A stretch of DNA of 64,000 bases, taken from NCBI RefSeq assembly GCF_002262885.1, contig NZ_NKYF01000007.1:1-64000 (forward strand), in the 5' to 3' direction. The stretch comes from Pseudonocardia sp. MH-G8 (GTDB lineage Bacteria; Actinomycetota; Actinomycetes; Mycobacteriales; Pseudonocardiaceae). Of the stretch, positions 32,651-40,503 are shown one piece after another. The notes below the pieces were generated by a model. It was not told the origin of the DNA. It searched no databases and worked only from the letters and a program-made list of their open reading frames with translations. Position 1 is the first letter of the stretch. Each line of letters opens with the position of its first letter. The position numbers and the translations under genes were made by a program.

Positions 32651-33723
32651 GCTGCCCGCTCCACGACGAACGCCTGCGATGCCACTTCCCAGCCCGCGCG
32701 GACGTCGTCCCCGACCCGGACCCGGACCAGCTCGGTGGAGGGCAGCATCGCCGCCCCGGTGGTGCCGTCGGAGAGCACGAGGTCGATCCGGGACGACGGG
32801 CCGAGGCGGGACACGTCGGCCACGACGGCGCCCACCGAGTTCCAGCCCGCCGGCACCTCGTCGAGGCCGAACACCCGCATCCGTTCGGGCCGGACGACGA
32901 GAACGCCCTCCGAAGTGCGGTCCGTCGCCGTGCGCCACTTCTCGTGGTTCCACGAGTAGGTCCGTGCATCGACCCGGTCGCCCCTGAAGGTGTTCGCCTC
33001 GCCGAGGAAGTTCGCCACGAAGAGCGTGCCGGGGTCGTCGTACAGCTCGGCCGGCCTGCCGACCCGGTCGACCCGGCCCTCGTTGAAGACCGCGATCCGG
33101 TCGGACAGGAACATGGCCTCTTCCTGGTCGTGGGTGACGAACACGAAGGTCAGGCCGAACTCCTGGTGCAGCTTCTTCAGCTCCGCCTGGAGGGACTGCC
33201 GGAGCTTGCGGTCCAGCGCGCCCAACGGCTCGTCGAGCAGCAGGACCGACGGGGAGAACACCAGTGCCCTGGCCAGTGCGACACGTTGCTGCTGGCCACC
33301 GGACAGCTGCGCGGGGCGCCGGTGCTCCATCCCGGCCAGTCCGAACCGCTCGAGGATGTCGAGCACGAGCCGGGCGACCTCGGTCTTGCCCATCCTGCGC
33401 TGGCGCAGGGGATAGGCGACGTTGTCGAAGACGGTCATGTGCGGGAACAGCGCGTAGTTCTGGAACACCATCCCGAAGTTGCGGCGATGTGGCTGCAGCC
33501 GGGTGAGGTCGACGCCGTTCAGACGGATGGAACCGGAGGTGGGTTGCACGAATCCGGCGACCATGTTCAACGTCGTCGTCTTACCCGACCCGCTGGGGCC
33601 CAGCAGCGTGATGAACTCACCGGAGTCGATGGTGAGGTCGATGCCGGCGACGGCCGCCGCGGCCTCCGATCCGTACCGCTTCACCAGATCCCGGATCTCG
33701 ACGCTTCCAGCCTGTGCATTCAT
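32647..33723 (-). CDS. ABC transporter ATP-binding protein (PotA-like)
   Basis: The 358-residue ATPase has Walker A 'LLGPSGSGKTTTLNMVAG', the Q-loop 'FGMVFQNYALFPHMTV', signature 'LSGGQQQRVALARAL', Walker B 'VLLLDEPLGALD', the switch His in 'VTHDQEEA' and a C-terminal TOBE domain. It is of the spermidine/putrescine or 2-aminoethylphosphonate import class. It overlaps both neighbours (ATGA/GTGA) and energises the two permeases encoded just upstream, with the lipoprotein at 37280-38347 as the likely receptor. Confidence 0.9.
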   Translation of the reverse strand: MNAQAGSVEIRDLVKRYGSEAAAAVAGIDLTIDSGEFITLLGPSGSGKTTTLNMVAGFVQPTSGSIRLNGVDLTRLQPHRRNFGMVFQNYALFPHMTVFDNVAYPLRQRRMGKTEVARLVLDILERFGLAGMEHRRPAQLSGGQQQRVALARALVFSPSVLLLDEPLGALDRKLRQSLQAELKKLHQEFGLTFVFVTHDQEEAMFLSDRIAVFNEGRVDRVGRPAELYDDPGTLFVANFLGEANTFRGDRVDARTYSWNHEKWRTATDRTSEGVLVVRPERMRVFGLDEVPAGWNSVGAVVADVSRLGPSSRIDLVLSDGTTGAAMLPSTELVRVRVGDDVRAGWEVASQAFVVERAA

Positions 33724-34517
33724 GTGGCGCTACCACTTCTGTTCTCGTTCCGGCGCATCCAACCGAACTGCACCAGGAAGACGACCGTGCTCACGACGAC
33801 CACGAGGACCGTCGACGCCGCCGAGATCGTCGGATCCGCGGCCTCGACGACGGCGTTGAACATCTGCACGGGCAGCGTGACGTTGCCCGGCCCCTGCAGC
33901 AGGAGCGCGATCACGAGCTCGTCGAACGAGGCGACGAACGCGAACACCGCGCCCGCGACGATGCCCGGGAGGATCAGCGGGAACGTCACCGTGCGGAAGG
34001 CGGTGAAGGGCGTCGCTCCCAGGCTGAGGGCGGCCGTGGTGAACGACCGGTCGTAGCCCTGCAGGCGGGCCAGCACGGCGATCAGCACGAAGGGGATCGC
34101 GGGCGCCGTCTGCCCGAGCACGAGCCCCAGCAGCGTCCCGCTGAGCCCCAGCTTCAGGAACGTGCCGTAGACCGCCAGCGCGATCAGGATGTTGGGGATC
34201 ACCAATGGTGCGCTCAGGGCCGCGGTGCCGACGATGCGCAGCCGCTGCCCCAGCCGGACGAGCCCGAACGCCGCGCAGGTGCCGATCACCACCGCCATGG
34301 GCGTCGCGAACGCCGCCACCTGCAGGGACACGACCACGGCCTCGCGCCACTCGGTGGCCACGACGAGGTTGCGGTACCACTGGAACGACCAGCTCGGCGG
34401 CGGGAACTGGAACGTCGACCCGCCCGAGAGGCTCATGGGGATCAGGAACAGCGTGGGGATCGTGAGGAAGGCGGCGACCGACCACGCCGCGATGTACAGG
34501 AAAGGCGGTCGTCTCAT
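33720..34517 (-). CDS. ABC transporter permease (PotC-like)
   Basis: The 265-residue membrane protein has six predicted helices and the EAA loop 'AALSLGATPFTAFRTVTFPLILPGIVAGA', the ATPase docking site of importer permeases. ATG 34517 overlaps the preceding permease stop. It pairs with the 306-residue permease upstream to form the channel. The longer open frame to 35513 is antisense/shadow sequence and not used. Confidence 0.9.
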   Translation of the reverse strand: MRRPPFLYIAAWSVAAFLTIPTLFLIPMSLSGGSTFQFPPPSWSFQWYRNLVVATEWREAVVVSLQVAAFATPMAVVIGTCAAFGLVRLGQRLRIVGTAALSAPLVIPNILIALAVYGTFLKLGLSGTLLGLVLGQTAPAIPFVLIAVLARLQGYDRSFTTAALSLGATPFTAFRTVTFPLILPGIVAGAVFAFVASFDELVIALLLQGPGNVTLPVQMFNAVVEAADPTISAASTVLVVVVSTVVFLVQFGWMRRNENRSGSAT

Positions 34518-35434
34518 GGGGCGAGACCCTTCGGGGAGATCGTGGGTGTCCTGGCCCGACGGCCCGTGGCGCGTCTCGAGATCAGCCGGCTGAGCAGCAG
34601 CATCACGATCGTGACGACCAGCAGGAAGATGCCGATCGCGTTCGCACCGCCGAAGTCGAGGACCTGTTCGACCCGCGCCATGATCAGCTGGGCGATCAGC
34701 GTCTGCTGCGGCGAGCCGAGCAGCGCCGGGGTGACGTAGAAGCCGAGCGAGAGGATGAACGTGAGCGTCGCGGCGGCGATCAGTCCTGGCGCCGAGAGCG
34801 GGAGGTAGACCTGCCGGAACGCCTGCATGCGGCTCGCTCCGAGGCCCTGCGCGGCGTCGAGCAGCCGCCGGTCGATCTGGTCCAGCCGGGCGTAGAGCGG
34901 CAGGACGGCGAAGGGCAGCAGCACCTGCGACATCGCGATCAGCACCGCGGGCGTGGTGCCGAGCAGCGGGTGGTCGATGCCGAACGTCGACGACAGGAAC
35001 CGGTCCACGAGACCACCGCGCTGGAACAGGATCATCCAGGCGAAGTTCTTGGCCAGCGCGCTCGTCCAGAACGGGATGAGCACGATCGTGAACAGCGCCG
35101 CCCGCATGCGCGGCCCGCAGACGGTCATGGCGTACGCGAAGGGGAACGCCATCAGGAGGTCGAGCACGGCCACCGCCAGCGCCACCCCGAGCGTGCGGAC
35201 GAGCACCCGCAGCGTGTAGCCGTCGGTGAACAGGTCCAGGTAGTTGCCCGGTCCCACGGCAGGCTCGGTGAGGCTGACGACGACGATGCGCGCGAGGGGA
35301 TAGACGAACAGCAGGCAGGAGGCGACCACCGCCGGGACCAGGAGCAGGAACGTCATGGCCCGCGAGCCGGTCTCCCGCTCGACGGCGCGGGGCCGGGCCG
35401 GTCGGCCGACATCGAGTACGGCGGTGGCGGTCAT
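34514..35434 (-). CDS. ABC transporter permease (PotB-like)
   Basis: The 306-residue protein has six helices after a short cytosolic leader and the EAA-type loop 'AAQGLGASRMQAFRQVYLPLSAPGLIAAATL'. It is the first gene of the leftward ten-gene catabolic operon. About 120 bases separate it from the IclR gene upstream on the same strand, leaving room for a promoter, though none was recognised. It heterodimerises with the next permease. Confidence 0.9.
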   Translation of the reverse strand: MTATAVLDVGRPARPRAVERETGSRAMTFLLLVPAVVASCLLFVYPLARIVVVSLTEPAVGPGNYLDLFTDGYTLRVLVRTLGVALAVAVLDLLMAFPFAYAMTVCGPRMRAALFTIVLIPFWTSALAKNFAWMILFQRGGLVDRFLSSTFGIDHPLLGTTPAVLIAMSQVLLPFAVLPLYARLDQIDRRLLDAAQGLGASRMQAFRQVYLPLSAPGLIAAATLTFILSLGFYVTPALLGSPQQTLIAQLIMARVEQVLDFGGANAIGIFLLVVTIVMLLLSRLISRRATGRRARTPTISPKGLAP

Positions 35435-35553
35435 CGCCGCTCGGTCCGCGCTGTGGTGTGCATCGTCGGCTCCGCTGGGACGAGGGTGGGCATGGGCGAA
35501 CCCGGCAGGTCACCCCGTACCCGGGTGCTGCCGTGATCAGGAGGAACGTGCGG

Positions 35554-36306
35554 TCAGCTCACGCCGATCCGGGCGATCGCGGCCACCAGCTGCTCCGCGA
35601 CCCGGTCGTCGTCGCTCTCGGGCATGAACACGGCCAGGCCGATGACGGCGAGCGTGGCGACGATGGCGCCGTCGGGGGTGCGGATCGGGGCGGCGATGGT
35701 CTTGAAGCCGCCGCCGGCGTAGACCTGGCGCGCCGTCAGCACGCCCCCCACCGACCTGAGCTCCTCGTCGTCGACCGCGCGCAGGTGGCCTGCGGCCGGC
35801 GAGCCGCCGCCCCGGCCCAGCTTGTGGTAGGCGGCGAAGATGCGGGTCTGGGCGGCGTCGGGCGGCAGTGAGCGCCCCAGCTCGACCGAGATCGTGGTGA
35901 TGCGGCTGCTGTAGGGAGCCACGCGTGCGATGACCGGGGCGCGACCGCCCCACACGCTCAGCACGACGGTGTTCTCGATCTCCCCGGAGAGCTCCCGCAT
36001 GACCGGCCACGCCGCCTCGAGGATGCCGAGCCGGGACAGCGCCAAGGTGCCGAGCCTGCAGAGGACCGGGCCGAGCTCGTAGGTCGTGGCGTCGCGCCGC
36101 TGGAGGAGGCCGCGCTTCTCCAGCGACACGAGGTACCGGTGTGCGGTGGACCGTCCGACGCCCAGCGCCTTGGCGGTGGTCGGCGTGTCGAGCGAGGGGG
36201 AGTCCGGCTCCAGGCACTCCAACAGGGTCACGACGCGGGCGATGACCTGGATGTCGCCGCCCGAGCCCTCTCCCTCGGCCGGCGCCTGAGCTTCTGACTT
36301 CCCCAC
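35554..36306 (-). CDS. IclR-family transcriptional regulator (copy 1)
   Basis: The protein has an N-terminal winged helix ('RVVTLLECLEPDSPSLDTPTTAKALGVGRSTAHRYLVSLEKRGLL') and the IclR effector-binding domain ('YAGGGFKTIAAPIRTPDGAIVATLAVIG'). GTG 36306 is preferred because GGAGG lies five bases upstream; ATG 36330 is an alternative with a poor ribosome site. It probably controls the leftward operon and perhaps the divergent dehydrogenase. A CGTCGCG/CGCGACG palindrome lies 36 bases upstream of the start, and half-sites of it recur at 38.46-38.49 kb. Confidence 0.85.
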   Translation of the reverse strand: MGKSEAQAPAEGEGSGGDIQVIARVVTLLECLEPDSPSLDTPTTAKALGVGRSTAHRYLVSLEKRGLLQRRDATTYELGPVLCRLGTLALSRLGILEAAWPVMRELSGEIENTVVLSVWGGRAPVIARVAPYSSRITTISVELGRSLPPDAAQTRIFAAYHKLGRGGGSPAAGHLRAVDDEELRSVGGVLTARQVYAGGGFKTIAAPIRTPDGAIVATLAVIGLAVFMPESDDDRVAEQLVAAIARIGVS

Positions 36307-36341
36307 ACGGACCTCCGCGTCGTCGCGCATTCCGGGATGAT

Positions 36342-36360
36342 CGTCGCGGCATACGCGACG
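36342..36360. promoter_or_regulatory. Palindrome between divergent iclR and dehydrogenase genes
   Basis: CGTCGCG (36342-36348) and CGCGACG (36354-36360) are perfect inverted arms around GCATA. The right part, CATACGCGACG (36350-36360), matches both arms of the inverted repeat at 38455-38494 (GATACGCGAC). That makes it a candidate site for the adjacent IclR protein. Confidence 0.5.
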
Positions 36361-36491
36361 GGTAGGGACGTTAATCGAGCCTCCCGTCACGGTCAATGCG
36401 CTTCAGCGCTATTTGTCAGACAGTCCGACGATGTGAGTACGGTGACCCGGCGCGCGTGCCGCGCACCCCGACACAGAGCTGGAGGAAGCGC

Positions 36492-37250
36492 ATGACGGAA
36501 CAGGAACGGGTCGCGCTGGTGACCGGAGCGGCCGGCGGCGTCGGCAGGGCCACGGTCGGGCTGCTCGCCGCCCACGGGTACGCCGTCATCGCCACGGACA
36601 TCTCGCCCGACGTCGAGAAGCTCACCGACCACGGCGTGGCACCCGGTGCGGGGGCCGTCGTCGGCCTGGTCGGCGACGTCACGGACAGCGCGACGGCGGA
36701 GCTGGCCGTGGCCGAGGCCGTGCGCCGGTTCGGCCGGCTCGACCTGCTCGTCAACAACGCCGCCCGGTTCCTGCGCAGGCCGATCGGGCAGTCCAGCGAC
36801 GACGACTTCGACGGCCTGTTCGCCACCAACGTGCGCGGAGCGTTCGCCCACTCCCGCGCGGCCGTCGAGCCCCTGGCGCGCACGCGGGGCGTGATCGTCA
36901 ACGTCACGTCGATCTCCGGCCTGGTGGGGATGGCGAACCAGTCCCTCTACGCGATGACGAAGGGGGCGCTCGTCCAGCTGACCCGCCAGCTCGCCGTGGA
37001 GCTCGCGCCGCGGGGCGTCCGGGTGAACGCCGTCGCGCCGGGCGCGATCGAGACGGAGTTCATCGCCGAGGCGCGCGCGGCCGACCCGGATCCGGAGGCG
37101 ACGGCGGCCGCCGTGCTGAGCCGCCACCCCCTCGGCCGGATCTCCACGCCGGACGACGTCGCCGCGGCGATCGACTTCCTCGCCTCGCCCGCGGCCGGCG
37201 GGATCACCGGCACGATCCTCAGCGTGGACGGCGGCTACGTGGCCCAGTAG
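36492..37250 (+). CDS. Short-chain dehydrogenase/reductase (SDR)
   Basis: The 252-residue enzyme is a classical SDR: cofactor loop 'TGAAGGVGRA' near residue 12, 'NNAARF' near 88, catalytic Ser in 'NVTSISG', and 'YAMTK' supplying Tyr and Lys. Asp in 'IATDIS' after the second strand suggests NAD(H) preference. It would interconvert an alcohol and a ketone in the catabolic route. GGAGGAAGCG precedes the ATG. It is divergent from the IclR gene and converges on the binding-protein gene with a shared terminator. Confidence 0.9.
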   Translation: MTEQERVALVTGAAGGVGRATVGLLAAHGYAVIATDISPDVEKLTDHGVAPGAGAVVGLVGDVTDSATAELAVAEAVRRFGRLDLLVNNAARFLRRPIGQSSDDDFDGLFATNVRGAFAHSRAAVEPLARTRGVIVNVTSISGLVGMANQSLYAMTKGALVQLTRQLAVELAPRGVRVNAVAPGAIETEFIAEARAADPDPEATAAAVLSRHPLGRISTPDDVAAAIDFLASPAAGGITGTILSVDGGYVAQ

Positions 37251-37257
37251 CGGCGCC

Positions 37258-37293
37258 GGCAGGTGGGGTGGCCGCGCGGTCACCCCACCTGCC
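37258..37293. terminator. Strong bidirectional terminator hairpin
   Basis: GGCAGGTGGGGTG (37258-37270) and CACCCCACCTGCC (37281-37293) form a perfect 13-bp stem with a 10-base loop between the convergent dehydrogenase and binding-protein genes. The right arm overlaps the last codons and stop of the binding-protein gene. It should end transcription from both sides. Confidence 0.75.
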
Positions 37294-38347
37294 ACGCCGT
37301 CCACTTCTCGGCCACCGCGTTGTAGTTCTGCGCCCAGTACTCGGGGTCCTGCAGGACCACGTCGCCGTGGTCGCCGCCCAGGAACGGGTTGAAGAGCTTG
37401 CCCGACTCGGTGAAGTCGACGGTGTTCGGATCCACGTCGCTGCGCACCGGCGTCAGCCCGCTCATTGCGGCGTAGGTCCGCAGCGGCTCGGGTTCCAGCG
37501 CGAACTCGACGGCCTCCTGGGCCGCGGCGGCGTTCGGGGCGCCCTTCGGCACGACGAACGCGTCGAAGTCCCAGCTGGTGAAGTCCCACACCGGTGCCAG
37601 GTCGCTGCCGCTGTCGCGGATGATGCCCAGCCGGCCGCTCAGGGTCAGCGTCATCGTCGCCTGCTTGTTCACGAGGTTCTGCTGGAGCACGGTGAACGAC
37701 GGCGCGAAGATGATGTCCGACTTGATCGTTTCCAGCTTCGCGAGCGCGCGGTCCACGTCGAGCGGGTAGAGCTGGTCGGGGGCCACGCCGTCGGCCACCA
37801 GCGCGGCCTCGATGATCCCCTTGGGGGAGCCGGCGAACACCACCCGCTTGCCCGGGAACGTCGCGGTGTCGAAGAAGTCGCCGATCTTCGTCGGCACCTT
37901 GCCCTGGTAGACGGCCGCGTCGTAGGCGAACCCCGCCGCGTACTTCGTGGCGGGCACCGAGCACTCGGTCGTGGTGCCCTCGGGCACGAGGTCGGCCGGG
38001 AACCGGCTCAGGTCCACGGGCTCGAACAGGGTGCCGCAGTACTGCTTGACCAGGTACGAGCCGGTGTGCACGACGTCCCAGATGGTCTGGTTCGACTCGA
38101 CCATCGTGAGGAGTTGGCTGATGTAGTTCAGGGACGTGACGTTCTCGAACGCCGCGCCGGTGCCGGCCGTGAAGGGCTCCTGGAGCGCCCGCTTCTCGTA
38201 CTCGGTGGCGTCGCCGCCGGTCGTCTGCCAGGTGATCGTCGTGTCCGGGCCGGCCGGCGCCGCCGGATCCGCGGGCGGTTCCGATCCGCAGGCCGTCGAC
38301 ACGAGTGCGCCCGCGACGGCAATGGCCAGCAGGTGCTTACGTCTCAT
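37280..38347 (-). CDS. ABC transporter substrate-binding lipoprotein (PotD-like)
   Basis: The 355-residue protein starts with a lipoprotein signal 'MRRKHLLAIAVAGALVSTAC' whose Cys20 would be lipidated. The mature part is a type II periplasmic-binding fold of the spermidine/putrescine or polyamine-like class ('WDVVHTGSYLVKQYC', 'SWDFDAFVVPKGAPNAAAAQEAVEFAL'). AGGAG ahead of ATG 38347 sets the start. It is the probable receptor for the permease/ATPase set at 32647-35434, from which it is separated by the IclR and dehydrogenase genes. Ligand unknown. Confidence 0.85.
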   Translation of the reverse strand: MRRKHLLAIAVAGALVSTACGSEPPADPAAPAGPDTTITWQTTGGDATEYEKRALQEPFTAGTGAAFENVTSLNYISQLLTMVESNQTIWDVVHTGSYLVKQYCGTLFEPVDLSRFPADLVPEGTTTECSVPATKYAAGFAYDAAVYQGKVPTKIGDFFDTATFPGKRVVFAGSPKGIIEAALVADGVAPDQLYPLDVDRALAKLETIKSDIIFAPSFTVLQQNLVNKQATMTLTLSGRLGIIRDSGSDLAPVWDFTSWDFDAFVVPKGAPNAAAAQEAVEFALEPEPLRTYAAMSGLTPVRSDVDPNTVDFTESGKLFNPFLGGDHGDVVLQDPEYWAQNYNAVAEKWTAWQVG

Positions 38348-38454
38348 GCGCCTTCTCCTCGTCATCGAGTGTGGAACCGGGTCGGGGAACGGAGTTCCCA
38401 CGGCGGCACGGAACGGGTGGGCAGACGCTCGTCGGGCGAGGCCCGGAGCCGCGC

Positions 38455-38494
38455 TGTCGCGTATCGTGGGATGGCCATCGCGTGATACGCGACG
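38455..38494. promoter_or_regulatory. Inverted repeat upstream of the binding-protein gene
   Basis: GTCGCGTATC (38456-38465) and GATACGCGAC (38484-38493) are exact 10-base inverted arms 18 bases apart. Each arm matches the half-site beside the IclR gene at 36350-36360. The site lies about 110 bases upstream of the leftward binding-protein gene. A dimeric or tetrameric IclR protein bridging two half-sites is plausible. Confidence 0.55.
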
Positions 38495-38640
38495 AAATGC
38501 GGGACGGTAGCCGCACGCGTCAGCCTCCGTCAAGGACGGCCGGGGTCGCGGAGTACGGCTGCACCGATCCAGCGTCCTGGTGCGGCGCTTGCCCCTTGCG
38601 CAACCGAATCGTCGAGTGCCAACCTGCATCGCGAACACGC

Positions 38641-38657
38641 TGTTCGTAAGACGAACA
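38641..38657. promoter_or_regulatory. IclR-type operator-like palindrome upstream of the aldolase gene
   Basis: TGTTCGT-AAG-ACGAACA is a perfect 7-base inverted repeat 55 bases before the aldolase ATG. Its layout closely resembles operators of PobR/PcaU-type IclR proteins (GTTCG...CGAAC). It differs from the GATACGCGAC repeat 150 bases to the left, so two regulators may act in this divergent region. Confidence 0.55.
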
Positions 38658-38711
38658 GGTCTGGCTCCGGGTTCGCCGGGCCACCGCGCACATCTCTGGA
38701 GATCCGCCTCC

Positions 38712-39518
38712 ATGACCACGTTCCGCGAGCTCCTCCGATCCTCCGACGGGCCGGCCGTCGGCACCTTCGTCAAGATCCCCGCCATCGAGGTGGCGGAGAT
38801 CGTCGGCAATGCCGGGTTCGACTTCGTCGTCATCGACACCGAGCACGCGCTGCTCTCGGTGCGCGACGTCTACTCACTGCTGGTCGTCTACTCGCGGATG
38901 GGCGTCGCGCCGCTCGTCCGCATCACCGACCACGGCTACGGCGACGCGCAGCGCTACCTGGACGCGGGCGCGGCGGGGATCCTCGTGCCGCACGTCTCCA
39001 ACGGGGTGCAGGCGGGCGCCGCCATGCGCCAGTTCCTGTTCCCGCCCGCGGGCACCCGCGGCATGGGGTACGCGTCCCGCGCCGGGCTGTGGGGGACGTT
39101 GCCGGGCGGGCCTGCCGAGTACGTCCGCGCCGGCCAGGAGGACGTGGTCCGGATCGCCATGATCGAGGAGCGGGAGTCCGTCGACGACATCGAGGCGATC
39201 CTGGCCGCCCCGGGCGTCGACGGGGTCTTCATCGGCCCCGGTGACCTCTCCCTGTCGATGGGCGAGCCGATGGGCTCGCCCGCCGTCCACGATGCCGTCA
39301 CCGCGTGCATCGAGGCGGCGGTGACGGCAGGTGTCCCGGTCGGGACGCTGGTGCAGGGCGAGGACCAGATCCGGCTGCGGGCCGAGCAGGGCTGCCGGTT
39401 CCTCCTCGTCGGGAACGACACCGGAATGCTCACCGCGGCCGCCCGGCAGACCCGTTCGACGGCCCGCGTCGCGCTCGCCCCGCCGCCCGCTCCCGCCACC
39501 GTCGACGAGAAGGGCTGA
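38712..39518 (+). CDS. HpcH/HpaI-family aldolase
   Basis: The 268-residue protein has the class II pyruvate-aldolase landmarks: 'GFDFVVIDTEHALLSV' (catalytic His), 'PLVRIT' (Arg), 'AAGILVPHVSN', and metal ligands Glu in 'MIEERESV' and Asp in 'FIGPGDLSLSMG'. Enzymes of this family cleave 4-hydroxy-2-oxo acids into pyruvate (or oxaloacetate-derived products) and an aldehyde, fitting a late step of ring catabolism. It is the first gene of a rightward set with cupin, MHS transporter, cyclase and IclR genes. Confidence 0.85.
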   Translation: MTTFRELLRSSDGPAVGTFVKIPAIEVAEIVGNAGFDFVVIDTEHALLSVRDVYSLLVVYSRMGVAPLVRITDHGYGDAQRYLDAGAAGILVPHVSNGVQAGAAMRQFLFPPAGTRGMGYASRAGLWGTLPGGPAEYVRAGQEDVVRIAMIEERESVDDIEAILAAPGVDGVFIGPGDLSLSMGEPMGSPAVHDAVTACIEAAVTAGVPVGTLVQGEDQIRLRAEQGCRFLLVGNDTGMLTAAARQTRSTARVALAPPPAPATVDEKG

Positions 39519-39523
39519 CCCCT

Positions 39524-40447
39524 GTGGCCTACGCGAAGGACGACCCGCGATCCGCACTGGCGACGTCCGGCGCAGCACCGGGCGTCGCGCCGGGTGCCGG
39601 CGTCGCCGCTCCCCAGTTCCTCGACTTCTCCCTGCTCCCGCCGGACGCGGTGTCACCCGCCGGCAGCTGCCGGTGGATCGTCCGTGGCCAGAACTTCGTG
39701 CTGATCTACACGGAGCCGGCCGCGGGCGACCTGGTCTGGGAATCCACGCTGGGCGCCGAGCAGGTGGTGCTGCTCATCAACGAGAACAGCGCCGTCCGCG
39801 GCACTGCCGGCGACGACGGCCCGCACGAGGTGAGTGGACCCGCGCTGGTCGTCGTGCCGCCGGGGCACAGCGCGATCACGAGCACCGGAACCGGCCCGAT
39901 CGTGGCGCTCCTGCAGTCGGACGAGGCCGAATGGGCCGCGAAGGCGTCCAACGCCGCGGAGTACGCCGTGGCGCATCCGCACGTCGCGCCGCTCGAACCC
40001 TGGCCCGAGCCGGTGGGCGGCTACCGGTGGCGGACCTACCCCATGTCCGACGTGCCGGACGAGCCCACGCGCTTCGGGCGGTTGTTCCGCACCCGCTCCT
40101 TCATGGTCAACTTCTTCGCGCCGACCAGCGGCCCGCGTGACCTGTCGAAGATGTCGCCGCACTTCCACGACGACTTCGAGCAGGCCAGCCTGGTGGTCGA
40201 GGGCAGCTACATCCACCACATCCAGACCCCGTGGGGCACCGACGGCAGGCAGTGGCGCCCCGAGGACCACGCGCAGGTCGGCAGCCCGTCGCTGACGATC
40301 ATCCCGCCGCCGACGGTCCACACCTCGCAGGGCATCGGGTGGCGGACCAACCATCTGATCGACATCTTCTCCGGCCCGCGCCGTGACTTCTCGGCACGGC
40401 CAGGGTGGGTGCTCAACGGCGACGAGTACCCGGTTCCGGTCGACTGA
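39524..40447 (+). CDS. Double-cupin protein
   Basis: Starting at GTG 39524 five bases after the aldolase stop, the 307-residue protein contains two beta-barrel halves. The second has a metal-binding pattern: 'HFHDDFEQASLVVEGSYIHHI' and the later His in 'PPPTVHTSQG'. The first half ('LLINENSAVRG...ALVVVPPGHS') lacks the His set and is probably structural. Bicupins of this kind include dioxygenases and isomerases; substrate unknown. AAGGG precedes the start. It is co-transcribed with the aldolase. Confidence 0.65.
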   Translation: MAYAKDDPRSALATSGAAPGVAPGAGVAAPQFLDFSLLPPDAVSPAGSCRWIVRGQNFVLIYTEPAAGDLVWESTLGAEQVVLLINENSAVRGTAGDDGPHEVSGPALVVVPPGHSAITSTGTGPIVALLQSDEAEWAAKASNAAEYAVAHPHVAPLEPWPEPVGGYRWRTYPMSDVPDEPTRFGRLFRTRSFMVNFFAPTSGPRDLSKMSPHFHDDFEQASLVVEGSYIHHIQTPWGTDGRQWRPEDHAQVGSPSLTIIPPPTVHTSQGIGWRTNHLIDIFSGPRRDFSARPGWVLNGDEYPVPVD

Positions 40448-40503
40448 TCCTCAGCTCGTTCCCGACTCGGCCGATCCGTCTTCAGCGTTGAAGGAGATTC
40501 GTC

